This document shows, in pieces, positions 42,355-51,730 of a DNA stretch of 64,000 nt. The position numbers and the translations under genes are program-made. The notes beneath the pieces were generated by a model that was not told where the DNA came from, ran no database searches, and worked only from the letters and a program-made list of their open reading frames with translations. Numbering within the stretch: position 1 is the stretch's first letter; each line of letters starts with the position of its first letter. Source of the DNA: Ochrobactrum sp. BTU1 (GTDB lineage Bacteria; Pseudomonadota; Alphaproteobacteria; Rhizobiales; Rhizobiaceae); NCBI GenBank assembly GCA_018798825.1, contig CP076355.1:1399501-1463500 (forward strand). The letters run 5' to 3'.

Positions 42355-43878
42355 TTATGCTGCTTCTTCAGTGCTGACGCCTGTAGCCAAAACGACGATG
42401 TCGTGTTCCGTCATTCGGTCACCGGTCACTTCACCAACGACCCTGCCCTCGCGCATGACCACAATACGATCGCATATGCCTATCAGTTCAGGCATTTCAG
42501 ACGAAACAACGATAATCGATTTGCCCTCATCGGCTAGGTTGGCGATGAATTGATAAATCTGCTCTTTGGTGCCCACATCAATGCCGCGCGTTGGCTCGTC
42601 GATGATCACAATGGACGGGTTGAGCATCATCATCTTTGCCAACAAAAGCTTTTGTTGGTTTCCGCCTGACAATTGTCCTGCAAGAATATCCTTGCGACCA
42701 GTGCGAATATCGAATTCTTTGATCGCATCATCAAGCGCCACACGCTCTCGTCGACGGTCTATCTGCAAACCACGCACAAATTTACTGATAGATGCAAGTG
42801 TCAGATTGATGCCAAGATCCTTGGCAAGCAACAATCCCTTGCCCTTACGGTCTTCACTTAAATAGGCAATACCGGCGGAAAGACTTTCATGCGCATTGCG
42901 AAAGTTTACAGACTTTCCCCTGTGCAGCAGATGTCCTTTGCCAGGTCGAAGCCCGACAATGCCTTCCATCAGTTCTGTTCGTCCTGCCCCGACTAGCCCC
43001 GCAAAGCCTAGGATTTCACCCCTGTTCAACTTGAAGCTTGCTGTTTTCACGTAGCCGGGGACGCTGAAGTCTTCGACTTCTAGCACCCGTTCCTGTCCAC
43101 GCTGTGCTGAACGATCTGGATAAAGCTTGGCAACATCGCGACCAACCATAAGCCGAGCCATGTCGTTCGGCTGAAGCTCTGCTGCCATATGAGCCGCAAC
43201 GAGCGTTCCATCGCGCAGAACCGTAACGCGATCCGAAATCTCTTTCACTTCCGGCAGACGATGGGAGATATAAAGAACCGCAACACCCTTCGCTCTGATA
43301 TCCATGATAACCTTCAGCAGCGCTTCGGTTTCGACCGGTGTCAAAGATGCTGTCGGCTCATCGAAAATCACCACGCGATGCGGTACAAGCAGTACCCGCG
43401 CAATCTGCACTAGCTGGCGCTGCGCTATCGATAGGCTACCGACGATTGCATCAGGATTGATGTCCGCGCCCAGATCGCGAATGGCTTTCCGAGCTCCTTC
43501 GCGCATTGATCTATCATCCACGACAAGTCCATTGGAAAGTTCTCTTCCGAGATAGATATTCTGCGCGACCGTCAGATCCGGCGCGAGCAAGATTTCCTGA
43601 TGCACAAGGACAATACCCTGCGCTTCGGCTTCCACGGGATTTGAAAAAGCGATTAGCTTCCCATCGATACGAATTTCACCGCTCGTGGGACGCTCATTCC
43701 CTGCCAGCAGTTTCATCAAAGTCGATTTTCCGGCGCCATTTTCGCCGATAATGGCGTGAACTTCGCCACCATAAATGCTCAAATTAATGTTTTTGAGAAC
43801 CTGAACTGGGCCAAATGACTTTGACAGCGAGACAGCTTCAAGGAGTGGCACCGTGGTCTGCGTGTGTGCCAGAATCAT
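42355..43878 (-). CDS. sugar ABC transporter, duplicated ATP-binding subunit (CUT2)
   Basis: A 507-residue RbsA/MglA-type protein with two ATPase domains: first Walker A 'GENGAGKST', signature 'LSIAQRQLVQIARV' (a common variant) and 'VVIFDEPTASL'; second '[10 protein letters not shown]', signature '[14 protein letters not shown]' and 'IVIIDEPTRGIDVGTKEQIY'. First gene of the operon. Its 500-bp upstream region carries a 19-bp element shared with the xyl promoter, so its expression may follow the same sugar signal. Confidence 0.9.
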   Translation of the reverse strand: MILAHTQTTVPLLEAVSLSKSFGPVQVLKNINLSIYGGEVHAIIGENGAGKSTLMKLLAGNERPTSGEIRIDGKLIAFSNPVEAEAQGIVLVHQEILLAPDLTVAQNIYLGRELSNGLVVDDRSMREGARKAIRDLGADINPDAIVGSLSIAQRQLVQIARVLLVPHRVVIFDEPTASLTPVETEALLKVIMDIRAKGVAVLYISHRLPEVKEISDRVTVLRDGTLVAAHMAAELQPNDMARLMVGRDVAKLYPDRSAQRGQERVLEVEDFSVPGYVKTASFKLNRGEILGFAGLVGAGRTELMEGIVGLRPGKGHLLHRGKSVNFRNAHESLSAGIAYLSEDRKGKGLLLAKDLGINLTLASISKFVRGLQIDRRRERVALDDAIKEFDIRTGRKDILAGQLSGGNQQKLLLAKMMMLNPSIVIIDEPTRGIDVGTKEQIYQFIANLADEGKSIIVVSSEMPELIGICDRIVVMREGRVVGEVTGDRMTEHDIVVLATGVSTEEAA

Positions 43879-44380
43879 GCGAACCTACCGTAGACAACGT
43901 TGTCGGAACCGGTCGCAAAACGACTTCTATGTGCGAAAAAACCAATCTTCACGTGAACTCCTCCCAAAGCGTCACATCACAACCTTAGCGTCGCTCTTGA
44001 GGTACGTAAAGCAAAATTGTTCATAACACAAAAACAATCGCGCCATGCAATACTGGCAGCTATCAGCGGAAAGTATTGAAAAGGGGTCCTTCAACGAAGC
44101 GAGCCGCCTCACATCACAATTTGGACCGATGTTCCGCCAAGTTGTGTCAAGATCTCAAATTCAGGCATCCCGTCACATCGCATTCCCATCGAGGTCCGGC
44201 ACATCTATGTCGATCGACGCTTTTCCACCCTGCAAATCAGTCAAAACAGGCATTCGGCGACGCTTTGATCGTAAAGCAATAAGACAATCTTAAAGTAGTA
44301 TATATACAGCAAGACACGCGCATTTTTATATACTATGAAGCGATACGTCCAAGGCGTGTTGAATTGCGGATAAAGACATT
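43879..44380. promoter_or_regulatory. divergent control region between sugar operon and signalling genes
   Basis: No gene is accepted here. It holds the shared sugar element at 43998–44016 and, nearer the plus-strand gene, an inverted repeat TAGTATATA (44296–44304) with TATATACTA (44327–44335) around a 22-base loop. A short open frame (44045–44293) lacks a ribosome site and domain features. Confidence 0.45.
43998..44016. promoter_or_regulatory. 19-bp element shared with the xyl promoter
   Basis: TGAGGTACGTAAAGCAAAA here and the reverse complement of 32139–32157 differ at one base (G/T at position 14). It lies about 120 bp upstream of the ATPase start. Possible binding site of the LacI regulator encoded at 32192. 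Confidence 0.6.
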
Positions 44381-44728
44381 ATGAACTCCAATTTAGCGCA
44401 GTCACAGTGGCGCATGCTAGACATGCTGCCAGCCGTCTCTCTTTTCCTGATAGGCCTGATGGTGCTGGTCTATGCAGTTCTGTTTCCACGCGGTGAGAAT
44501 GGTCAATTTGCAGTGCTGATGCGGCCCTGGGCCGACGCTTCGCAGGTGTCCACCCTCCTCAAGGAGGCAGACGCACAGATACTTTCTTTCAATGAACGAA
44601 TGAACGTCGTAGTTGTACATTCTGATCGCCTCGACGCAATTTCCGCACTTTATAACGCAGGCGCATGGCTTGTCTTTGAACCTGCCCAACTTTCCAGCTG
44701 TTTTGACCTTGCCGTCACCGGGGCCTAG
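44381..44728 (+). CDS. small membrane protein upstream of a hybrid histidine kinase
   Basis: A 115-residue protein with one hydrophobic helix (about 14–33, 'MLPAVSLFLIGLMVLVYAVL') and a soluble C-terminal part that may lie in the periplasm ('RPWADASQVSTLLKEADAQI', 'VVVHSDRLDAISALYNAGAW'). The gap to the kinase gene is 3 nt, so the two are co-translated. It may modulate or sense for the kinase; no family is recognised. Confidence 0.72.
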   Translation: MNSNLAQSQWRMLDMLPAVSLFLIGLMVLVYAVLFPRGENGQFAVLMRPWADASQVSTLLKEADAQILSFNERMNVVVVHSDRLDAISALYNAGAWLVFEPAQLSSCFDLAVTGA

Positions 44729-44731
44729 TAC

Positions 44732-47536
44732 ATGATCATTGAACTCGACGATATCCGCAGACGCTTTGCGCGTTTTCTTGTGGTTCTGTTCTGGCTGCAT
44801 GTACCACTTTTCGCCGCGATCGCTTATGGGGCCGGCGCTTCCGTTACGGGCGGTGCATTGGCGGGCACGTTCCTCGCAGCAAGCTACAACTTGATGTGGT
44901 GGCGTGCAGACATTGCACCAGCTACCCGTTTTTTATCTGCCGTGGCTCTTGTTGCGGAGCCCGCCATTCTGCTTTATCTGCTCCGCGGCCATATCTGGCA
45001 GATGGATATGCATATGTATTTCTTTGCCATGCTGGCCCTGACGATTGGCTGGTGTGACAGAAGAGCGACCATCATTGCAGCCGTTGCAATTGCCCTCCAT
45101 CACCTTACGCTCGACTATCTGCTCCCCTCTCTCGTCTTTCCAACTGGAAGCGATGTTCGACGCGTTATGATCCATGCCGTAATCGTTGCTCTTGAAGCAG
45201 CCGTGCTCGTATGGTTTTCCGACATGCTAGTGAGTTGCGTGAACAGCATTAGCAATATGCGCGATGAGATCTTGGCCAAGAACTCAGCGATTGAAATGCA
45301 CTCGGCCCAGGTTCAGCAGGCTTACAAAGCCAAGGGGATGTTCCTGGCCAATATGAGTCACGAAATCCGCACCCCTCTTAATGCAATCCTGGGCTTTTGC
45401 CATTTGATGCTTCGCACAGACATGACGGAGCGCCAGCGTGACTACCTGTCGAAGATCAACAGTGCCAGCGGCTCACTACTTCGCCTGATCAACGATATTT
45501 TGGACTTCTCCAAGAATGATGCGGGCAAGCTCACTCTGGAGAACCGACCATTCGAGTTGCGTGCTCTCTTTGATCGCAAGCTTCAGATCACAGGCACCGA
45601 TGCCCGGGCTAAAAACGTGACCGTTAATCTGCACATTGATCAAGGCGTCCCAGAACGGTTAGTTGGCGACGAGATGCGGCTTGGCCAAGTCTTGCTTAAT
45701 CTCATGAGCAACGCCATCAAATTTAGTGAAAATGGCTCAGTTATGCTACGTGTGAGCGGCAAGCCGTCAGAGGATGGCAACTATCGTTTGCAGATAGCTG
45801 TTGCCGACACCGGCATCGGCATGACCGCCGATCAGCAATCAAAGCTCTTCAGTTCCTTCTCCCAAGCGGACAGTTCGACAACGCGTCGCTTTGGCGGAAC
45901 GGGCCTAGGACTGGTGATTAGTAAGCAGATCGCCGAACAAATGGGCGGCGACATTACGGTGTCGAGCACACCCGGCAAAGGCAGTGTCTTTACCGTGACA
46001 GCAACACTCGGCAATGTTGACCGCACGCATTCGATAATCGAAAAGCCTCAACTCCATATTCAAAAGCTACGAATCCTTGTCGCAGACGACAATCCAGCTT
46101 CCCGCGAGATTTTGCAGAGCATATTTGCTGATTGGTCCATGCAAGTCGATCTGGTTGCTTCGGGCACAGAAGTGATCGGCGCCTTGGAAACAGCATTCCA
46201 GCGCGGAAACCCTTATGATGTTGTTCTGCTTGATTGGAAGATGCCAGGCATGGATGGCATGGAAACTGTCAGTACCCTATACGCGAATACAAAACTCACC
46301 AAACTGCCGGAAATTGTTCTTATCACAGCCTATGGCAGCGACGAATTCAAAGCACAGGCTTCTCGTGCCGGTATTGCAGCGTACCTGCCAAAGCCGATAG
46401 AATCGCAGCAAATCCTGCAAACTTTGAATATGCTGTTCCCGCTTTCAATAGATTCAAGCAACCAAGCAAGCGATTCTGAACTTATCGCAGAACCGTTGCG
46501 CGGAGCGCACGTGTTATTAGTAGAAGACAACACGATCAATCGCGAAATCGCCTACCAGCTGCTCAGTGATGCTGGTCTCGATGTCGATATCGCTGAGAAT
46601 GGACGTATTGCCTGTGAAAAGGTAGCGCGGTCCGGATCACTCTATTCTGCCATATTGATGGATGTACAAATGCCTGAGATGGATGGGCTGGAAGCAACCA
46701 CCCATATTCGGCGCAATTGGTCAGCAGAGGCCCTGCCAATCATCGCGTTGACTGCTCACGCCTATGAAGAAGAACGACGCAGATGTGCCGAAGCGGGAAT
46801 GAATGATCACGTTGCCAAGCCCATCGACCCAAATATTCTCATCGGGACTTTGGAACGCTGGATGAAACCTCGTGAACTGAAGACCGCCCCTCAAGCATCA
46901 CAGGACAAAAAATCTGAACAGCTGCAAACTGACCTCCCTGAACGTCTCCCGCCTTTCGACCTGACGCGCGCTCTTGTCCGCGTCAACGGAAAGCAGGCCT
47001 TGTTGCGCCGCCTCATTATCAGTTTCCACGATGATTTTGTCGATGTCATTCAGACACTGATGGACCAGATAGCAAAGGGCGACCTTACAAGCGCGCGCCG
47101 TTTAGCCCATACGCTGAAGGGCGTTGCGGCCTCGCTTGAATTGCCTGAAATTTCGCGCATCGCTGCTGAAGTGGAGCTTGCGATTGCCAACGAGCAGTTG
47201 GTCGGATTAGAGCCAACATTATCTGCGCTCAACTCAGCCTTGAAACCTGCATTGAAGGCTGCCGAGAACTTGAAGGAACGATCGAACGCGCCCATTCTAC
47301 AAAGGGCGGATGCCATCCAAAAGACGGATTTAGCAGCCGAAGTCGCAACGTTGCGTGATCATCTGACACGCAGAAGTATGCGGGCACGCACTAGTTTCGA
47401 TGCCTTGATGCAGACCCTTGAAGCAACCGCAGACAGTCGAGCAAAAGGCGCAGCAATAGGTGACGCGAAAACTGCATTGGATAAACTTGATTACGAGTCC
47501 GCCTTGCGAAGCCTTGATGCAGCTTTTGACGACTAA
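44732..47536 (+). CDS. hybrid sensor histidine kinase with two receiver domains and HPt
   Basis: A 934-residue inner-membrane phosphorelay protein. Membrane sensor about 12–170 with five or six helices and a His/Met-rich stretch ('[15 protein letters not shown]', '[15 protein letters not shown]'), a form also seen on some chemoreceptors. HisKA with phospho-His210 ('[15 protein letters not shown]'), HATPase (about 290–430, 'NLMSNAIKF', 'DTGIGM', '[10 protein letters not shown]'), receiver 1 (about 445–560, '[11 protein letters not shown]'), receiver 2 (about 590–705, '[12 protein letters not shown]') and an HPt domain with phospho-His near 793 ('[15 protein letters not shown]'). A complete four-step relay in one chain. 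Likely output is the REC–GGDEF protein downstream. Confidence 0.92.
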   Translation: MIIELDDIRRRFARFLVVLFWLHVPLFAAIAYGAGASVTGGALAGTFLAASYNLMWWRADIAPATRFLSAVALVAEPAILLYLLRGHIWQMDMHMYFFAMLALTIGWCDRRATIIAAVAIALHHLTLDYLLPSLVFPTGSDVRRVMIHAVIVALEAAVLVWFSDMLVSCVNSISNMRDEILAKNSAIEMHSAQVQQAYKAKGMFLANMSHEIRTPLNAILGFCHLMLRTDMTERQRDYLSKINSASGSLLRLINDILDFSKNDAGKLTLENRPFELRALFDRKLQITGTDARAKNVTVNLHIDQGVPERLVGDEMRLGQVLLNLMSNAIKFSENGSVMLRVSGKPSEDGNYRLQIAVADTGIGMTADQQSKLFSSFSQADSSTTRRFGGTGLGLVISKQIAEQMGGDITVSSTPGKGSVFTVTATLGNVDRTHSIIEKPQLHIQKLRILVADDNPASREILQSIFADWSMQVDLVASGTEVIGALETAFQRGNPYDVVLLDWKMPGMDGMETVSTLYANTKLTKLPEIVLITAYGSDEFKAQASRAGIAAYLPKPIESQQILQTLNMLFPLSIDSSNQASDSELIAEPLRGAHVLLVEDNTINREIAYQLLSDAGLDVDIAENGRIACEKVARSGSLYSAILMDVQMPEMDGLEATTHIRRNWSAEALPIIALTAHAYEEERRRCAEAGMNDHVAKPIDPNILIGTLERWMKPRELKTAPQASQDKKSEQLQTDLPERLPPFDLTRALVRVNGKQALLRRLIISFHDDFVDVIQTLMDQIAKGDLTSARRLAHTLKGVAASLELPEISRIAAEVELAIANEQLVGLEPTLSALNSALKPALKAAENLKERSNAPILQRADAIQKTDLAAEVATLRDHLTRRSMRARTSFDALMQTLEATADSRAKGAAIGDAKTALDKLDYESALRSLDAAFDD

Positions 47537-47639
47537 CTTCCGTTAAGCCGCGAATGATTGATGTTTGGCGTAAGCAGCAGCTATTTAAGACCGACCGCAG
47601 ATGAAGTTGTGGTACTTTAAGACTACCGGAGTTGATTAA

Positions 47640-48560
47640 ATGCCTAACCGTGCAACCGTGTTGATTGTCGATGATGAAGTATCAAATATCGAGATCATGA
47701 ATGCCGTGCTGGAAGAACATTACGAAATTTGCTTTGCAACTTCCGGCGAACAGGCAATCGAAGTTGCCAGAACTGTATTGCCTGACATCATTTTGCTCGA
47801 CGTCATGATGCCCGGTGTTGATGGTTACGAAGTCTGTGTGCGCCTGAAGAACGATCGCTTGCTTGCCGACGTTCCGGTGATCTTCACAACGGGCCTTGAT
47901 GATCAGGAAGCTGAAGTTCGCGGCCTGTCGCTGGGTGCCATCGATTACGTAACCAAACCAATCAATCCTGTGGTTCTGCGTGCCCGCGTATCCAATCACA
48001 TCGAACTGAAGCGTTTGCGTGATCAACTAGCGCAGATGGCTGTAACCGATGCCCTCACCGGACTGAGCAACCGCCGCCAACTGGAAGTGACCCTTTCAGC
48101 GGAAATCACCCGCCTCGCACCTTCCGGTGCTTGGCTTTCGGTCATTATGCTGGATATCGATTTCTTTAAATTGTTCAATGACACCTATGGCCACCCTGAA
48201 GGCGACCGATGCATTGCCATGGTTGCAGCGGCACTCACACGTGCAGTGCATAAAGTGTCGGGGATGACAGCGCGGTATGGTGGCGAAGAATTTGCCTGTG
48301 TTCTACCTGGCGCAGATCCGCAAACTGCGCTCGCCACCGCACAAGAAATTCAATTTCAAATTCAGTCGCTCAACATTCCACACCCCGGCTCGACAGTCAG
48401 CACGAATGTTACCGTCAGCATGGGGATTGCTTCAGCACGTACGCACCTCGAGATGGCAGGTTCACTCTGGTTGCAGCAGGCAGATCACCAGCTTTACACC
48501 AGCAAAAAGAGTGGTCGTAATCAGATCGCGAATGTCCAGTTTTCGTCTCCCTCTCACTGA
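47640..48560 (+). CDS. REC–GGDEF response regulator, diguanylate cyclase (PleD-like)
   Basis: A 306-residue cytoplasmic protein. One receiver domain (about 5–120, 'VLIVDDEVSNIEIMNAVLEE', phospho-Asp in 'ILLDVMMPGVDG', 'YVTKPINPVVLRARV') is joined directly to a GGDEF domain (about 140–300, 'DALTGLSNRRQLEVTL', 'MLDIDFFKLFNDTYGH', active site 'RYGGEEFACVLPG'). It should make c-di-GMP when phosphorylated. PleD has a second receiver-like domain, absent here. The RxxD inhibitory site expected five residues before GGEEF is not seen, so product feedback may be lost. Follows the hybrid kinase by 103 nt on the same strand. Confidence 0.9.
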   Translation: MPNRATVLIVDDEVSNIEIMNAVLEEHYEICFATSGEQAIEVARTVLPDIILLDVMMPGVDGYEVCVRLKNDRLLADVPVIFTTGLDDQEAEVRGLSLGAIDYVTKPINPVVLRARVSNHIELKRLRDQLAQMAVTDALTGLSNRRQLEVTLSAEITRLAPSGAWLSVIMLDIDFFKLFNDTYGHPEGDRCIAMVAAALTRAVHKVSGMTARYGGEEFACVLPGADPQTALATAQEIQFQIQSLNIPHPGSTVSTNVTVSMGIASARTHLEMAGSLWLQQADHQLYTSKKSGRNQIANVQFSSPSH

Positions 48561-48581
48561 AAACGGCGTTAAGTTCGAATT

Positions 48582-50210
48582 CTAGTGCAAATCAAGATGT
48601 GCTTTGAGCGGCATATCATCGTGAATGGATACGGTCTGCCGCTCGATCATGCGATGCACCAAAGGAGGAGTCGACCCCTTATGCAATGCCAAGAGCCGTT
48701 CTGAAACTTCAGCATCCGACTGGGTTCGACGCTGATTGTGGCGTACATATTCCACCCATGTCGGAACGTGATAACTCTCCGTCCAAGTCTCGGGATTTTC
48801 AAGATCGCGCAGCAACGCCCATTGCCGTGCGCCATCTCGAATGCGAATTCGTCGTCGCAACGCCATTGCCGCCAAAAATGCCTTAACGTCCTCCTGAGCG
48901 ATCTTGTAGTCCACCATGATCATGATCGGACCACTCCGTGAACGAAGGTCAAGACGAAGCTTCGGTTCACTGAAACGATTGAGCGGATCAAGATTGAGCG
49001 ATTCAAATTCTGGCTGCGGCAGCAATAACCCAACAAGGGCCCCCAACAGTAAAACGCCTGCTGCTGCAAGCAAAGCACCTGGCACGCCAAACTCGTCAGC
49101 CACCGCTCCCCAAAGCCAGCTACCTGCCGCCATGCCACCAAAAGTAGCGGTCTGATAAAGCGCCAGCGCGCGCCCAACCACCCAGCGGGGGGTCGACAAC
49201 TGGACGGTCACGTTGAAAAGCGACAACGCTAAAACCCACGACAGACCAGCCGGAAGCAAGAAAATACAGCTCATCCAAATGCTGCGGCTGACCGAAAGCA
49301 AAAGACAACTGATGGCAAAGGCGGCAAAGGCACTACGGACAAGCCACTCATTACCCAGGACTTCGCGCAAACGAGCACTTGAAAGCGCGCCACCAATGGC
49401 ACCAATGCCGAAAAAGCCGAGCATGATGCCATAGGTTAGTGCTGTGCCGTTAACGAGATCACGCGCCACAAGCGGCAAAAGCGCAAGAATAACGATCGCA
49501 GACAAGCCGAACAGAAAGCCACGAAACATGACTTTCAAAAGATTGGGCGACATGGAGACGTAGCGCAGCCCCGCGATCATTGCCGGCCCGAGTGCTTCAC
49601 GTGGCAATGTTGATTTTGCGATCTGCGGTTGCCACCGCCAAAGCGCAAGGATCAACGCACAATAGCTAAACGCGTTGAAGATGAATGCAAAAGCGGCACC
49701 AGCGGCAGCAACGATTGCGCCACCAATCGCCGGTCCGATACTGCGCATCAGATTGAAACTCATGGAATTGAGCGCAACGGCAGCAGGCAAGTCGGTTCGC
49801 GGGACAATATCACCCATCGACGCCTGCCATGAAGGATTGTGCAGGGCCCCACCACAGCCGATCAGAAAGGTAAAGCCAAGCAACATCCATGGCGTCAAAA
49901 TGCCAAGATATGCGGAAACCGCTAGCACCACGGAAACGAGAAGAAGGAGAACCTGCGCTGTCAACATGATGCGGCGGCGATCGAAATTATCGGCAAGCGC
50001 ACCGGCCGCAACGGAGAAAATCATCACAGGAAGAGTGGTGGAGGCCTGAACCAGCGCAACCATATCATCGGAGCGCGCAATGGTAGCCATCATCCAGCCC
50101 GCGCCGACCGTCTGCACGAGGCCGCCAAGGTTCGAAAATAGTGTCGCAGACCAGAGCGCCCGAAAGGTTCCGTATTGGAACGGTGCGAGGGGGGAATTTC
50201 TTTGCGGCAT
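48582..50210 (-). CDS. MFS transporter with C-terminal extension (EntS/DUF894-like, 'transmembrane secretion effector')
   Basis: A 542-residue protein: a 12-helix MFS domain (about 10–405) beginning 'PFQYGTFRALWSATLFSNLG', with loop motif 'GALADNFDRRRIML' between helices 2 and 3, then a soluble tail of about 120 residues ('RSGPIMIMVDYKIAQEDVKA', 'WALLRDLENPETWTESYHV') with the look of an antibiotic-biosynthesis-monooxygenase (dimeric alpha-beta barrel) domain. This MFS-plus-barrel fusion is a known family in Brucella and rhizobia; relatives export siderophores or drugs. Convergent with the GGDEF gene and divergent from an exported protein gene. Confidence 0.85.
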   Translation of the reverse strand: MPQRNSPLAPFQYGTFRALWSATLFSNLGGLVQTVGAGWMMATIARSDDMVALVQASTTLPVMIFSVAAGALADNFDRRRIMLTAQVLLLLVSVVLAVSAYLGILTPWMLLGFTFLIGCGGALHNPSWQASMGDIVPRTDLPAAVALNSMSFNLMRSIGPAIGGAIVAAAGAAFAFIFNAFSYCALILALWRWQPQIAKSTLPREALGPAMIAGLRYVSMSPNLLKVMFRGFLFGLSAIVILALLPLVARDLVNGTALTYGIMLGFFGIGAIGGALSSARLREVLGNEWLVRSAFAAFAISCLLLSVSRSIWMSCIFLLPAGLSWVLALSLFNVTVQLSTPRWVVGRALALYQTATFGGMAAGSWLWGAVADEFGVPGALLAAAGVLLLGALVGLLLPQPEFESLNLDPLNRFSEPKLRLDLRSRSGPIMIMVDYKIAQEDVKAFLAAMALRRRIRIRDGARQWALLRDLENPETWTESYHVPTWVEYVRHNQRRTQSDAEVSERLLALHKGSTPPLVHRMIERQTVSIHDDMPLKAHLDLH

Positions 50211-50404
50211 TCGGACGAACCTCCATCCTCATCCGTTACCTTAAGGCGATACGCGAATCGCATCAACGGAACAAGCGAGTTCCATCGAGCGCGACCGGAA
50301 GACACAGTTGAACTGTCGAAACCTCGCATAATGAATTGCGGATACTGCCCCTTTCTGATGCAATCGTGTAAGCAGACTTATTCCGTTCATAGAAGCCATT
50401 CGAA

Positions 50405-51730
50405 ATGACACAGCTATCTCGCTCTTCACTATTTGGGTTCGCGTTTATTTTTCTATCAAGTGGAGTGTGCGACACGTCGCTCGCGCAAAGCACATTGCTG
50501 CAACTTAAACCCGACACCGATGTCGAAGCTCAGGTTAAGAAAACTGAAAAGGGTTACTTCATTGTGCAGCCCGATGGTTCCGAGCTTCAGATGATCGATG
50601 CAGAATGGGTTAAAAATTTCGAAGGCGATCCAATTTTCACCGTCGCCGATTATAATTTCGACGGCTTTCCCGATGTCGCAATCGGGGCAAAGACAAGCGA
50701 CAGCCCAGATACAGGCTCTGGCATCTTTCTCTATGATGCTGACAACAAATCCTATGTGCCGCTCCATTTTTCCGAAGCATTCAATGATCGCCTCAACTGC
50801 AGGGGATTGTGGAATGTAGAGCTGATTGAAAGCCAGAATGCTATCAAAAGCAGCTGCTATTTTGAGGGTGACGACGATACACGTGTCGATATCCTACAGA
50901 TTGATCCGGATGCTTCGCCTCATTTGCTTGAACAATCGCGCGCAAAAGAAGAAGCCTGGCACTGGCCTTATATCGACAGGCCGGCCCGCATGATAACTTA
51001 TGATCGTGAAGGCAACATCACTCTGGAAACAATCGCGGACCAAGATGACACAGAGAATAGTTGGACTGTTCCGGTCATTAAGCTGGAAATATATAGCAAA
51101 GCCGACCCACAGACCCGTACGCCTGCTTATCTTCTTGAAGGCGAAACAGTCCGCATTTTAGCATTTAGTGGCGAATTCATGAAATTCGCGCGCGAAGGCA
51201 CTACCGGTATGTCTCAAGGCTGGGTCTCACTCACGCAGGCCTATGACCTTGTCTCCCGCTACGACACCGATGGAACCAAGCCGCAAATGGCCTCTCTTGC
51301 TCTTTCCGACTATAAAGACATTGCGGAAAACCCTGACTACTATCGCAACCTGTTCACTCTGACGCTGAAAAACACCGGCAATTCGGATATGGACCTCTCC
51401 AACGCAGAACTGTTTCTCCTCTTCAATGGCGACAATGGCACACGCGTCGCGCACAAGCTCTATGACATTTCAGGCCCGACGCTCAAACCCGGCGAAAGCC
51501 ATATGATCGACGATAATCCGATTGAACAACGAGACGGAAAATATGTGATCTATCATAATGAAGACGGTCAGGATTCCTATCCGCTGTTCTTCCCGGCAGG
51601 TCTGCCAGATGGCAAATATCGCGTCATCCCAATGATAACAGATCCGGCCCTCAGCGGTTTCATCTATGGTAAGAACGAAATCGAGCTCGAATTCCCGCCA
51701 AAGCTCGATGCTAGTCTGATCAAGAATTAA
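50405..51730 (+). CDS. exported protein with FG-GAP/XAC2610-like and SH3-like segments, hypothetical
   Basis: A 441-residue protein with a signal peptide (about 1–28, ending 'SLAQ|STLLQ'). The first third has the calcium-loop form 'VADYNFDGFPDVAIGAKTSD' of FG-GAP or XAC2610 repeats. The middle part ('AYLLEGETVRILAFSGEFMK' to 'GWVSLTQAYD') resembles a bacterial SH3-like domain, and the rest is beta-rich ('FTLTLKNTGNSDMDLSNAEL'). Likely periplasmic or cell-surface. Function unknown. It overlaps the stop of the next gene by 4 nt in a convergent arrangement. Confidence 0.75.
   Translation: MTQLSRSSLFGFAFIFLSSGVCDTSLAQSTLLQLKPDTDVEAQVKKTEKGYFIVQPDGSELQMIDAEWVKNFEGDPIFTVADYNFDGFPDVAIGAKTSDSPDTGSGIFLYDADNKSYVPLHFSEAFNDRLNCRGLWNVELIESQNAIKSSCYFEGDDDTRVDILQIDPDASPHLLEQSRAKEEAWHWPYIDRPARMITYDREGNITLETIADQDDTENSWTVPVIKLEIYSKADPQTRTPAYLLEGETVRILAFSGEFMKFAREGTTGMSQGWVSLTQAYDLVSRYDTDGTKPQMASLALSDYKDIAENPDYYRNLFTLTLKNTGNSDMDLSNAELFLLFNGDNGTRVAHKLYDISGPTLKPGESHMIDDNPIEQRDGKYVIYHNEDGQDSYPLFFPAGLPDGKYRVIPMITDPALSGFIYGKNEIELEFPPKLDASLIKN

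Noticed and set aside
44045..44293. 82-codon plus-strand open frame in the promoter region
   Set aside because: Lies in the control region between divergent genes, no ribosome site, random-looking composition.
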